Assembly (NCBI GenBank): GCA_965178125.1
Contig: OZ237742.1
Span: forward strand, 1,347,618 to 1,411,617
Reading direction: 5' to 3'
Source of the DNA: Bilabrum cf. latius
Taxonomy: Eukaryota > Bigyra: Bicosoecida > Bigyra > Bicosoecida
DNA length: 64,000 nucleotides
Under the pieces are notes generated by a model. That model was not told the origin of the DNA. It worked only from the letters and a program-made list of their open reading frames with translations, and made no database searches. The translations under genes and the position numbers were made by a program. Position 1 is the stretch's first letter. Every line of letters begins with the position of its first letter. Below are positions 11,028-22,298 of the stretch, one piece after another.

Positions 11028-11900
11028 ATGTCATCGTTGGGTGGCCTCTTGGGCGCGGCTGCAGCCAGCGTCCCCTTGGTTCGTTTAATCAATTCATTGT
11101 GCCTCGAGCCGTTTCAAGTGCCGGTCGAGAAACGGATCACCCCTGCCAGAGACTGGGGAAAGGAGATTTTGCCCGGTAGAACAATAGAAGATCTTCCACG
11201 AGGTCTTCCGACGGAAGAAAAGACCGAGAGAGTGCGCACGCTGGAGGGTCCCATGCTCTCGGACGATGTTTTTGCCGAATTGATTGCTCGTGCTGAGGCA
11301 CTGGAAGCCGACGCTCCTCGAATGAATTTGCCCCCTCACAAGCAAGGGGCTACAATGGATGGTCCGACTCTGTATGATCGGCGGGAGCCATTCGTGGACC
11401 TGTACCTCTCGAAGGAGTGGCAGGACACGGTGAGCCACGTGCTGGGCGCCAAGGTGGAGCCCATCACCATGACGCACCCGAGCACCTGCTCGCTGCTCTA
11501 CTACACCCAGGAGGGGGATCATATCGCGTGGCACTACGACCACAACATGTTCCAGGGGGACTACTTCACCGTGCTGGTGCCACTCGTCAACGAGGGCGAG
11601 ACGGACAACGGTCTCAGCGCCAGCCGATTCTGCTATAAGGAGAGGCAGCCCATGGGCCTGCACGCGCTGGGCATGGGCAAGACGCATGCTGTGGAGCTGC
11701 AGCCGAACTCTATGGTAGCCTTCGAGGGTCCCAAGCTGTGGCACCGCGCGGAGAAGGTGCAGAAGGGAGATAGGCGGATCATCTGGTCCATGGTGTATGC
11801 CACGAGCAGCAAGCAGCTGGGCTACAGGGAAATCCTGCGGAGGGTCAAGGACATGACCTACATTGGACTCAGGGCTCTCACCAGGGGGAAGGCCCTGTGA
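11028..11900 (+). CDS. 2OG-Fe(II) dioxygenase (AlkB-like/prolyl hydroxylase-like fold)
   Basis: An intronless 290-residue frame ending in TGA. The metal and cosubstrate ligands are visible: His169 and Asp171 in HYDHN, distal His239 in LWHRAE, and the following basic residues in KGDRR (249-250) placed to bind 2-oxoglutarate. The surrounding beta strands (CSLLYYTQEGDHIAWHYD, FTVLVPLV) fit the double-stranded beta-helix. This class hydroxylates or demethylates proteins, nucleic acids or small molecules; the substrate is not evident. Residues 5-22 (LGGLLGAAAASVPLVRLI) could be a weak membrane anchor or part of a targeting peptide. It has no in-frame TAG. Confidence 0.8.
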   Translation: MSSLGGLLGAAAASVPLVRLINSLCLEPFQVPVEKRITPARDWGKEILPGRTIEDLPRGLPTEEKTERVRTLEGPMLSDDVFAELIARAEALEADAPRMNLPPHKQGATMDGPTLYDRREPFVDLYLSKEWQDTVSHVLGAKVEPITMTHPSTCSLLYYTQEGDHIAWHYDHNMFQGDYFTVLVPLVNEGETDNGLSASRFCYKERQPMGLHALGMGKTHAVELQPNSMVAFEGPKLWHRAEKVQKGDRRIIWSMVYATSSKQLGYREILRRVKDMTYIGLRALTRGKAL

Positions 11901-12714
11901 GCCAGGAAGGAAGCTAGGACGGGAGGCGTGGTGGAGGAATGGGGCGCGGGTGTCGGTCGGAAGGCAGCCGCGCCACCGGGTGCACCTTGCGCCCTGTGGC
12001 GCGGCGCTGGCTGGACTACGTGCCACCATTCCGGGAAACACTTAAGGTTGTTTTGGTCTTGCTGCGATCCAGCGGGCCTAGGGGGGGCGCTTGGCACGAC
12101 GGGCGGTAGTGGAGAGGCTCTGGCGGGATGCCGGGGGTTTCTCGCTGCCTGCACCACGATGCCTGCGCTGGGCTGGTTGCCTTTCGAATCCGACCGCGCA
12201 GAGGCCCAGCCACCTGCATGTCTCAGAACGATACATGGCAGGAGGGGGGCTTCTTTCTATTGTTTGGGCGCGGCGGAGGCAGAAAGCGAGTCGGGAATTT
12301 CGACTTGCAGGCTGCATGTGTCTGCGTACCATGGTCCGTGCGCGACTAGCCGTTAATCACGGCTCATGTACATCAAATTGATTGACTGATGATGGGATGC
12401 TATTCTTGCGGGTGTTTCCGTGCATCCGCAGTGCCGCAACGACCGTGAGCCGATTCTGCCACCAAACGGACCCGGCGGCAACTAGATCTGGCTCTGGCCA
12501 GGATCCTCCCGTGAAACTCGGCACAATGGAATACACGATACGAACAGCTTGCATGTAGGTCTGTACGAGTTGCGGCTCGTTTGCCGGCGCGGACTGCAGG
12601 ACCACGTTCTGCTGTGCTTGCACCGTCACCGAAAATAACGCTCACAGACTACGAGAGCATCAGCTCTAGAGTTGACAACACGTTAATCTGACAACAATTT
12701 TGCAATCTACGAGC
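11901..12714. other. Intergenic between convergent genes
   Basis: 3' flanks of the oxygenase (plus) and TTLL (minus). Several short frames are open on both strands, but no motif or repeat supports a gene. Confidence 0.4.
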
Positions 12715-15700
12715 TCAGCCGTGACCAGGAGCGCGGACACGCCAAGGCGCTTGCCACTTGCTCCAAGGCAAAGTCGCACCACCTGCAGCAGCAGGCTCAC
12801 CCTGTGGTCCTCCCCTGTGCGTTTGCTTGGCCCAGTCTGGCCCTGTGAGCCTTTCCAGACGCACGGCCGCCCTTTGCCACTCCTCCACGGAGGCGGGCCT
12901 TGCCGCTGCCGCTTGCTGTTTCTCCCTGTGCCTCTCTCGAGCCCGGGCGGCCATAGCGTCGTGCTTACTTTTCGCAGCAGACTCCTCTTCTGCCTCTGGC
13001 TCTGCCAGGGCCGGGCCTTGCCCCGCCTCGGCCTTGCCTGCATCAAGCAGACTGTCCCCTACATCCGACTCCAGCGAGGGCAGCCGCAAAGAGGCCCTCG
13101 GTGCCTCCTTGATGGCCGCGGCGGGCCCGACTTCAACCACACTGGCACTGGCAGCGCCCCGTGAGGCATGCCCCGCGCGCGACCCGTGGGAGGGGCCAGC
13201 TGCACCCTCCTCAACCCCCGCCTCAAGCTGCATGCAGCGCATTGCCTCGCAGAAGAGGGCCCCTGCATGCGCCGCCAGCCCCAGGGCGGCCTCGCGCCTG
13301 GCCCTGTCGCGCACCAGCGGGGCCAGCTTGGCCAGTGCGGAGGGAAGGGGGGCGGGCAGCACTCGGTGGAAGCCTCCCCGCCGGAGCATGCGTGCAGACT
13401 CGCGGCGGGCCACCCGCGCGATGGGCTCGGGGAGGCTCAGCCCCAGCAGCGGCTCCTCCACTGCAGAGACGGGCGCACCGGACTTGCCTCTCCGACTGCG
13501 CGCCGCGGCGGCCAGCATCCTGGCGGCGGCGGCGTCCATGGCGGCACTGGCGCTGCCCGGCCATGCGGGGTGCTAGGGGCTCTTGCTGGTCCCCTAGTCT
13601 CCTGCAGCACGCCCCCTGGGGACAGATCCCCCACCACTCTCCTGCCCCTGCCCCTGCCCCTGCCCCTGCGCTCGGATGCAGGCGAGGTTGAGCGCATCCG
13701 CGACCACCCTGCTCTTGACGTGCGCGTCCACGGGCTCGTGCACGGCCAGGGAGGGGGCCAAGTTGCACTCCAACAGCCACGGCTGGAGGTCGGCGTCAAG
13801 CAGCACGTCCAGCCCCAGCAGCTGGAAGCAGCCCTGGGCAGGCATGTCCAGCTCTGACTCATGCTCATGCTCATGCTCCGGCTCTGATCTGCGTTCAAGG
13901 CAGTCATTTGCTCTGTGCGAGAGAGACTGCAGTCCGCTTCCAGAGCGCTTGCCTCCCCAAGTCTCTGACTTGCCCTTGCTAGGCCGCGCACCCTTCCCGC
14001 TCGGCGATGACCCGTCCGCCTCTCCTCTTCCCCCCCCCTTGTTCCCTCGCTGCCTCCCGCGCACTGGCTGCAGCAGCGGGGACGGCTACATGCCGCCGGG
14101 GCCCAGCGTTGGCATCAGACCGCCCGGTCGTCCTCCCTTACCCCCGCGCCTGCTCCTGCTCCTGCCCCTGCCCTTGCCCGCAGGCTGCAGCAGGCCGGAC
14201 GGACCCGCTACAGAGGCGAACGCACTCCCCGCCCGCCTCTCGTGCGCCGCCATGGCAGTGCTCACCGCGCTCTCCGAGGCCAGCACGGCTTTTGCGCACA
14301 CGTCCGCCACCCTGGTCCACACCTGGTCCCAGTCCACCTCGGGGCGGTCGCCCCTGAGCCTCTGCTTGAGGGCGGGCAGGCTCCACTTGAGGCCCTGGCT
14401 GTAGCTCGCAGACTCGCGGGGCGGGTCTGCCTGGGCTTGCGCGCCTGTCGCCTCGTCTTCGGGCGCGTCACCAGTCTGTCTGCTGGACGGTCCAGGGCCA
14501 GTGTTTCCCTCATGGGCACTGGCAGCCTTCCTCGACAGGCCAGTGTTTCCCTCATGGGCACTGGCAGCCTTCCTCGACAGGCCAGTGTTTCCCTCATGGG
14601 CACTGGCAGCCTTCCTCGACAGGCCAGTGTTTCCCTCATGGGCACTGGCAGCCTTCCTCGACAGGCCAGTGTTTCCCTCATGGGCACTGGCAGCCTTCCT
14701 CGACAGGCCAGTGTTTCCCTCATGGGCACTGGCAGCCTTCCTCGACAGGCTCGCGTTGGTTAGGTGCCTCAGCCTGTCCCTGAGACCCACGGGCGATGCG
14801 TCGTAGGGCAGAGGGGCCAGCCGGGCCAGGCCTTCCTCGTGCAGGTAGGCCACCGGGGGGTCGTACGAGACCACCAGCACGTACAGTCTCAGGTCAAACT
14901 TCCGGCCGTCCACCAGGAGCGGCTGCCAAACGTACCGACTCAACGTGAAGGTGCTGCCCGCCTCTTCGTACCCGTCCTTGCCCCTTCGCTTCTTGCCTCT
15001 AGAGGAGGACTGGCTGTGGCTCCGCACCCCGTGAGTATTCCTCCTCCCACCCCGTCCACGTCTATGGCCAGCCCTCTCTCTCTTCGTCTCGGCCTCCGCC
15101 CTCCCGATCGTGCTGCTGAGAGACAGGCTCTGCAGGCGATCGTCGAGGCCCCGCTGGCCCATCGGCATGGACTGGCGACCAGTCCCGGTCCCAGCCCAGC
15201 TGCCATGGTGAGAAGCGAGGGCCGGCGGGCCGTGCCCATTTCCTCGCCTGCTGGTACCATCGCTGCGCCGCGAACTCATGCCCTGGCCGCTGGCAGCCTC
15301 GGGGCGGCCACTGGAGTTGCTTTGGCTCTAACTTCGGCCAAGCGGCGGCCTGCCGCCACGGGCGACATAGCTCGACCCCCCGCTTGCATGGCTGGTGGTC
15401 AGGCCTCTCCTATCGCCTGCTAGCAGTCGCTTTGCCCGAGCTGCCTCGAACGCATCGCACGCCCTCTGCACTGCGCTCTCGGCGACAGAAATAGCCTCCG
15501 CCCGGAGAACAGGGCCTGCTCCAGTCGACGCATCGCCCGGGATACGACCCGCCACCGCGACCGTGCCTTCTTGCACGGCTGGTATCACCTCAGGTGGGCG
15601 CTCCAGCAGGCCAGCCCAGTCTCCAGCGCGCTCGGCTCCATCCTGTCCACCGCGCTCCGACGCATCCACTTGGACGGAACCGGCGCCACGATCCGGCCGA

Positions 15701-17127
15701 CTGCCTGCAGCGGCGGGGGCTGATCTGCCCCTGTGGCTCCCCCGAGTTTCCTACGACTGGCCCCCGCCCCCTGCCTCGATCGGCTGGAACTGGTCCAGGG
15801 CACGCATGGGCCGCCCGTCCCTGTCGAAAATCTCCACGCGGATGCCGCGCCCCTGGCTGCTGCCGCTGGGCTTCACGATCCACGGCTGCATGGGGTCCCG
15901 CCTGCACGCATGCCCAAAGGCCCCAGCATCGGCAGGCAGCACAAACGTCTCGGGAAGGAACGGAAAAGCCCCGGTGCCAGTTCCAGTCCCAGCTCCGGCA
16001 CCTGCCCCCGTGCGCATGCGCATGCCCGGTCCCGCCACCCCCCTCTTGACAGCCAGCTTTGCGAGCCGCTGGAAGGACCGGGCCATGGAGTCCTTGCGGG
16101 TCACCGAGGTGCTGCTGGGGAACTGGGCCACCGAGAGGGCGGGCGGGGCCTCCGATGCATCGCAGGAGGGAAGTGTGACGAGTGCATCGGGGGCCTGGGT
16201 GGGACGAGGAGGAGAAGGAGCAGCAGCAGCACCGCTTGGCCCAATACCGTGGGCTTGAGCTGCCTTGTTACCAGCAGAGCGCCCAGTAGGCATCGACGGG
16301 TGGCGGCTGCCCGCACCCCTTGCCGGCTGCATGGACTACTGTCGCGCAGCCGACTGGTGCATGGCCCGCGCCGCCACAGCCCCCTGGAAGACCCCCGAGG
16401 GGAGGGAGCGGCTGGCCCACAGCACGGTGCACGGGGCATCCTGATCCTGATCCTGATCCTGATCCTGATCCTGATCCAGAACTGCTGGTTGCGGGGCACT
16501 GGGGGCTGCATCCGGGTCCTGGAATAGCGGGGTGATGAGACCTGAAGGCTTGTTCGGCCCTGTACCGACAGCTTCCATCGGCAGTGCCTTTGGCTCGCTC
16601 CCAAGTCCAGGCAGCACCCGCGCTCCGGCCCGTCGCTCCCTCGCGGCTGCGCGCTGGCGACTGCGGCTGCCGGCACCGATCTAGCCTGAAGACTTCAACG
16701 ATCCGTTTGTCTACGCATTGTGAGCAGCCATCATCGCAGGGTGAGGCTTGAGACCAGCCTGAGCGAACGTCATGTGAACCACGCGAGCCGCTGGTCCCAC
16801 CACGCAGTATGAACCCGACGGCGTTCCAGTAGCCGAGGGAGGTTTCGCACGCGCATCAATAAGAGCGAATGCGGGCACAGGAGCAAAAGTGATCAGGCCG
16901 GAGCAGCGCATAGCAAGCTACTTGGTGTAACAAGACTTGTGCTGACTCTCGATGCTTGCTGCGCAGGCTTCAGCGCGAGATGGCTCCCGACTGGGGCGCG
17001 TGTCGCCATCGATATGGTCCATGGGTATAACTGCAGCGCCAAACGCAACAACTGGCTCCTGCTTGCTCTCTTCAGACCGGCCCAAAGACTGCCGTGCACC
17101 ACGCAGCACTGACGAAACAGAGCTCAT
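12715..17127 (-). CDS. Tubulin-tyrosine-ligase-like (TTLL) polyglutamylase/ligase, nine TAG-Gln
   Basis: One continuous frame of 1,470 residues, from ATG 17127 to TGA 12715-12717, if nine TAGs are sense (16918, 16711, 16681, 16336, 15751, 15328, 14086, 13594, 13573, left ends). TTL-family motifs appear in order: WIVKPSGSSQGRGIRV (nucleotide-binding lysine and loop, near 15840-15890), YVWQPLLVDGRKFDLRLYVLV (near 14880-14940), HLTNASLS (near 14750) and, after a long insert, FQLLGLDVLLDADLQPWLLECN (near 13770-13830). TTLL enzymes add tyrosine, glutamate or glycine to tubulin tails; I cannot tell which. Odd points are large low-complexity inserts inside the catalytic domain, including (DQ)n from a tcctga hexamer at 16441-16476 and a 42-bp repeat just after HLTN. 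The frame also stays open upstream to 17235 without an ATG, so the true start may lie in another exon. Confidence 0.88.
14497..14748. repeat. 42-bp minisatellite, 6 copies, inside the TTLL catalytic domain
   Basis: Six perfect or near-perfect 42-bp units encode LSRKAASAHEGNTG on the minus strand. They start directly after the TTL motif HLTNAS, so a copy-number change alters the length of a catalytic-domain loop without a frameshift. Confidence 0.95.
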
Positions 17128-17383
17128 TCGGGACGCTGGGACTGCCTCGAGTTGTTCACGCAAAAAGTATGCGCATGGCGACAGTCCTGACTAGAATATG
17201 ACAGTTTGTGGCTAGCAATTCGAAGAGGTGCGATTTCAACCGTCATTAGCAGGTGTGTGATGAGTGACTATAGGTGGTGCTTCCGATTGGCGGAAAGACG
17301 CCTATTCTCAACAGTAGCACACATTGTTGCCTCGGTTAACAACATAATCATATTTTTCTACTATTTTGGACGCTTGAAGAGAA

Positions 17384-19162
17384 ATGGCGAAGCAGTTGAA
17401 CTGGGATGACTTGGGTAAGACCAGCTTTACTACTCAAGGGCCGTGGCAAGCTTGCGTTTGAACCATGAGCCCCTACAGATACCCCCATCCCTTCTTTACC
17501 TCGCAGATAAAAACAAGTTTTATGTGTACAGTCCAATGGTTTTCTTCATGGTCCGCTTGGTCAACCACCCTGGTGAGACTTGTCACGATGAGCACATGGT
17601 CCGCCTCCAAGTATAGCTTCCGTACGTTGGCGTCCATCTGAACCCGAGCACGAACACAGTGAGGAATTTTAACGATTAACGTACTTCATTTCGCAGCTAC
17701 ATTGGTAAAGACGCGACTGCAGATGCAGAAAGAACGCGTAGCTGGGGGTCTAGGTGCTAGGTAGTACCGGGGCTCGTGGCACGCGGTTTAGTCGATCGTG
17801 AGAGAGGAGGGATTTCGAGGTCTTTGGAAAGGTTTCGGGACGAACTCGCTTAACCTGGCAGTAGGACAGGTGTACATTACAATCTTCGAATACCTGAAGA
17901 CCCCGCGGGTGTTCGGCAGCAGCGTACCGGAAGAAGCTCGCACTGCGATGGCTGCGTGCACAGCCGTGATGACGGCGTAGACACTGGCAAATCCCATTGA
18001 TATCCTTGCCCAGAGACTCATGGTAGAGCGTGGGGATGGCCGCAGCACCGCAGGAAATGCTCAGGGCGCTGCAGGGGAGTCTGCCAGCAAGACGGCGGGC
18101 AAGGGTGCTGGTGCCTCGGCCTCCAGCAGCACGCGCGGCATGCACACGATGGCAGGAGAGTGGGCGGGCAATTCAAGGCAACAAGGTGCCTCTGTACCTC
18201 GGGGATACAGCCGGGCAGGGGCTCTTGCTGCACGGGCCGCTGGATCTGCAGGGGTAAGCACGGGCCGGTGGGCCTGGTCCGCGGCTGTCTCTGGCGGTGT
18301 GACGAGTGCGAGGAGAGCTGCCAGGCGCGCGGCGGGGAGCTGGCGCCGATGGCTGTCCAACGGAGAGCCGGGGGAGGGCGCGAAGGGGACGGGCCCGCGA
18401 GCCGCTGGCTCTGGGGCTTCCGGTGCAGGCGTTAGGACTGGGGCAGGTGTGGGGGTGGGGGCTGGGTCTGGGGCTGCTGGGGCGTCGTCAGGCGGAACTA
18501 TGTCGGTCCCGTCCTCTGTGGCGTCTTCCAGCCGTCTGCGGGCGGCGGAGCGGTTCCCGGGTGCGTTGGGGAACAGGGGTGGGTTGCTTGCGCCCTTTGT
18601 GCTGGCCTCGTCGGTGTGGCGGGCCGAGGGCATGCGGGGGTTCTACAGGGGGTACTTCGCCGCTATCGTGCAGAATGCGCCTAGCTCTGCGCTCTGGTGG
18701 TCCTCGTACGGGTACTACAGGAAAGCCATGCTCAGGGGCATGGGCTCGGCAGGGGCAGGGGGAGGGGGCAAGAAGGCTGCGGCGGGTGCAGCGCAGAGCA
18801 AACCGGGGCAGGTGCCGGGGCACAACAAGTTCGCCGCAGATGCTGGGCCATCACCTGGTCCCAAGGCAGCCGAAGGCAGCGAGTTTGGTGGTTGGCGGGA
18901 ACGCGTGTGCGAGTCTGTTTCCGGGGCCATGGCTGGCACCACCGTGGCGATTCTGGGCAACCCGCTGGACGTGATCAGGACTCGGGTGCAGGTGGAAGGG
19001 GGCACCGTGTCGGGTGTGACGAGGGAGATGCTGGCCCAGGAGGGCGTCTCGGCGCTGGGAAAGGGCATCACAGCGAGGATATGGATGCTGGCGCCCAACG
19101 GAGCCGTGATCATGACTGCCTATGAGCTCATCAAGCGACTCTCGGCCAAAGACGCGGAGTGA
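17384..19162 (+). CDS. Mitochondrial carrier, SLC25A44-like
   Basis: Three exons: 17384-17414, 17507-17572 and 17697-19162. Introns are 92 and 124 nt (GTAAG and GTGAG donors). The product has 520 residues and ends at TGA. It opens MAKQLNWDDLDKNKFYVYSP, matching the start of SLC25A44 (an E/DWxxLDKxKFYV block, from memory). Carrier signatures follow: TLVKTRLQMQ, GLWKGF, NPIDILAQRLMVE, GFYRGYF, NPLDVIRTRVQVEG and LGKGITARI. SLC25A44 imports branched-chain amino acids into mammalian mitochondria; the substrate here is an inference. Three TAGs are in frame (17762, 17789, 17978). The last gives VMTA-TAG-TLANPIDI, where the animal homologue has Ala-Gln before the PID motif. A Gly/Ala/Ser-rich insert of about 170 residues sits between carrier repeats 1 and 2. 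Confidence 0.92.
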
Positions 19163-19320
19163 AGGAGCGATCGAGCGGGCACGTGGTCCAAGCGAATGAT
19201 TGGATAGCATGACGTGGTGTGCGAGGCAAGAATGAACAGAAGCACTGAACCTGGATCAACACAATTCACATTTTGTTCACGGCAAGAAGGTTGGCCCACC
19301 CCCCTCACGCCACGGGTCCC

Positions 19321-20616
19321 TCACGCCTTGCCACCGGCCGCCTGTGCCGCCACCGCCGCAGCTGCCTTCTCGATCTCGGCCTGGTCACCCAGGTACCTCC
19401 CGCTGAGCGTGCCCTTGGGCTCCCCGTTGCGGCGCAGGGGCAGCATGTCGGGCCCCAGCTCGTACACGAGAGGCACGCCCGTGGGGATGTTGAGCTCCGT
19501 GATGTCCTCGTCGCTGATCGCGTCCAGGTGCTTGACGAGTGCCCTGAGGGAGTTGCCGTGCGCCGCGATGAGGAGCCGCTTCCCGCTGCGGATGTGCTGC
19601 TCCACGTTGTCCTCCCACCACGGGATCACCCGCTTCACCGTGTCCTTGAGGCTCTCGCTGCGGGGGATGTCCCCGGGGGCCAGCTGGGCATACCTGGGGT
19701 CATTCCCCGAAAAGTGGGGGTGCGACTCGTCCAGCTCCGGGGGAGGGATGTCGTAGCTGCGGCGCCAGATCTTGACCTGGTCCGCCCCGTGCTTGGCCGC
19801 GGTCTCTGCCTTGTCCAGCCCTGCGAGAGACCCGTAGTGCCTCTCGTTGAGGTGCCAGTCCTTGCGCACCGGGATCCACAGCTGGCCCATCTCCTCGAGG
19901 GCGGTGTTGCACGTCATGATGGCCCTGGACAGCACCGAGGTGAAGGCCTCGTCGAACTCGAGGCCTTCCTCCTTCATCAGCTGGCCCGCCTGCCTGGCCT
20001 CGGCCTTGCCTGCATAGGGGGGAGCACGGGACAGGCGAGAGCGTGGCGAGATAGGGAGTGCGCAGATATTGCTGTACCGATAATGCTGCGGTCCTAGATC
20101 CAAGCAGTTGTGTCGCTGATACTAGCGGCAATTTGCGGGAAGCGGCATGGCTGGTGGGCTGCCCACCACTGCTCGATCGGCTGGCTTTGGTCACTGGGCG
20201 GTCTTCGCCCACTCGCACAATGCAGCAAACTTTCTTCGGGCTGCTGTTCGCCGCTCAGCAAGATACAGCACGCGCACGCCCGAAGTTGCCCAGAACCATG
20301 TCGCATCAGCAACCTGTCACTCCGTGGATTCGAAGATCCAAGCCTTCCTCACCTTGTTCAGTTAGCTTCACATCCACCCAGCCAGTGAATCTGTTTTGCA
20401 AGTTCCATTCGCTCTATCTGCACGAAACATATTGAAACGTCAGTCCATTCTAAGTGTTCAGCGAAGCAGCGCTAGCATCTGGATGTGACTGGCAGGTGAT
20501 TTCTCATGACGCGCACCTCACCCGTGCCGCATCAAGACCAAAGTGTGGCTGCTTGCGAATCTCCGCGCTCCCTATGATCCAAACAAGCGACGAGATAGCC
20601 GTCCAACTCGCATCAT
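19321..20616 (-). CDS. Cofactor-dependent phosphoglycerate mutase, mitochondrial-type presequence
   Basis: Three exons: 20522-20616, 20353-20417 and 19321-20009, joined in consistent phase. The product has 282 residues and ends at TGA. The enzyme interconverts 3- and 2-phosphoglycerate through a phosphohistidine. The catalytic motif spans a splice: LVLMRH31-G, then TAG, then [15 protein letters not shown], giving RHGQSEWN if TAG is Gln. Further family motifs are [26 protein letters not shown] and [14 protein letters not shown]. Residues 1-23 ([25 protein letters not shown]) are basic, without acid, and end in an RxF-A-SS cleavage-like site, so mitochondrial (less likely plastid) import is inferred. 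Both TAGs, codons 15 and 33, lie in the coding part. The three exons fit together so exactly that the gene model is secure. Confidence 0.95.
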
Positions 20617-20883
20617 TCTGCTACAGCCAAAGATTTTCTGTGACCTGGGCGAGGCGCCGACCGGTCGCAAACAGAAACCGCGAAACAACCGGAAACAGCG
20701 GAACCGAGAGGCGCCGCGAATCCAAGACATCCGTGTGATGAGTGGAATTGACCGGTTCTTTCCGTGGGCATGTCAGCCGACGAACTGGCTGTTCCACGGC
20801 CATGTGGAATCATAACTTAAATCAGTGAAATCCACAGACTCCAATTCAGCTTCGCGTCACACCAATTAGTGTTCTCGCTTGCC

Positions 20884-22146
20884 ATGTCGGGTACACAGGC
20901 CGCACATTAGCTTGTCCTCGAGCGCTGGTATGGTGGCCGAATTGGAGTCGACACAGAAGAAACGGGGCCATTTGAGGCCAAAAGTGGAGGATCGCTCTCA
21001 CGCTTTATCGAAAAGGAGTCTCTGGAAAAGTCAGTTCCGATGGTGATTCGGCAGTTCGGACGCAGCTTTCCGGACGGTTGTCCAGACTGGGCAGAGATCC
21101 GGGCTATGTGCGGCAGGAACCAGGAGGCAACGGTCGCTGTATCAAGAGGTGTTGAGGAGCATGACGGGCCAACCACTAAAGTTCGAGTACCAGTGCCGCT
21201 GGCCGACTTTGTTGATGGCATCCTTGCTGGAAACCCAGAAGCTGCAGTGGTGCAAGCACAGTCCAGCTCTGGTGACGACGAGATGACATCATAGGCAGGC
21301 GGCTGCTCATCTGAACCCTAGGTTGATGGCTCCTCGCAAAAGCCCCGCGGTGACGGCGTCCTGTATGCCAAGCAGTTCGACATCGTGTCCCTGCTGCCCG
21401 AGCTCAAGGCGCGCCTGCCCAGCTGGAGCGAGCCGCTGGCACTGGCCCCTGCCACGACCGGGCTCGGTGGGGACCGCATTAAGGAGGTTAGTTGCAAGGG
21501 TCTCTTCAGTCCCTGGCGCTGCCTGCACACAGTGTGCGGGTGGATCGCCCCCGCGGGTGCAGTCACCGGCGCTCACACGGACGACGAGCACAACGTCCTG
21601 GTGGTGCTCGCGGGGGAGAAGGCAGTCACCCTGGTGCCGCCTGCGGACGCGAGACTGTGCTACCCGAACAGCAAGTATGACAGCGGCACGGTGTGCTTCG
21701 ACGCCAACATCGAGTCCCCCGACCTGGGGGCACACCCATCGGTGGCCCGGGCCAGGAGACAGACGGTCCTGCTGCGGGCGGGTGACGCCCTGGTGCTGCC
21801 GCAGGGGTGGGTGCACCAGGTGAGGAGCCCCGTTGCATCTGCCAGCCTCAACGTGTTCGCAAGCACTGTGGGCGAGGCGGTCACTCACGGGGCGGGCAGG
21901 ATGCTGGCGGAGTGGATGCACGGCATTGGGGTGTACCGGTGGGGGCACTGCGTGTGCCATGCAGCGCCAGATTGCAAAGAGTGCGGTTGGGAGGATGACG
22001 AGTGCGGCAGGGAGGTCAAGGACAGGGCCCGGGTGGCCAGGGGCTCGCTGCTGGCGCTGGCGGGGGCGGCGGTTGGCGTCGGGCTCGCGGGCGCGTTTGC
22101 GTCTCGAATGGCCGCGGTTGGATCGGGATGTCTCGGACTGAGATGA
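20884..22146 (+). CDS. JmjC/cupin-8 domain protein
   Basis: A 420-residue single-exon frame from ATG 20884 (context gccATGt) to TGA 22144-22146, crossing TAGs at 20908, 21292 and 21319. The C-terminal half has the cupin-8 pattern: LYAKQFDI, CGWIAPAGAVTGAHTDDEHN with His231 and Asp233, VLVVLAGEKAVTLVPP, LLRAGDALVLPQGWVHQVRS with distal His311, then SLNVF. These are the Fe(II)/2OG ligands of JmjC hydroxylases and demethylases. The N-terminal region (PMVIRQFGRSFPDGCPDWAEI) is the usual lead-in of this family. The last 40 residues include a hydrophobic Ala/Gly stretch that could anchor it in a membrane. The substrate is unknown. It is divergent from PGM (268 bp) and tandem with the Ctf4 gene (152 bp). 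Confidence 0.87.
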
Positions 22147-22298
22147 CAAGGATTTGGGTGCAATCAATCCGTACGCTTCGCCATTCACGATCGCTTGACT
22201 GCTTGGACCACCGGAGGGCCGACTTGAGTTCCGCTGCTCCTCGCGTTGATGCGCGGCGCCAATATATTTGAATCTAAGAACTGCAACCCCAAATTACC

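Noticed and set aside
11094-12041. 315-codon minus-strand ORF opposite the 2OG oxygenase
   Set aside because: Antisense shadow in GC-rich DNA; the plus strand has the conserved metal ligands.
12758-14404. Plus-strand Ser/Ala/Pro-rich ORFs opposite the TTLL gene
   Set aside because: Antisense shadows of Ala/Gly/Arg-rich coding sequence; no motif.
12715-17127. In-frame TAGs taken as nonsense mutations (pseudogenes)
   Set aside because: Many unrelated genes show only TAG, never in-frame TAA, TGA or frameshifts, and motifs stay intact on both sides. Decay would produce all kinds of lesions.
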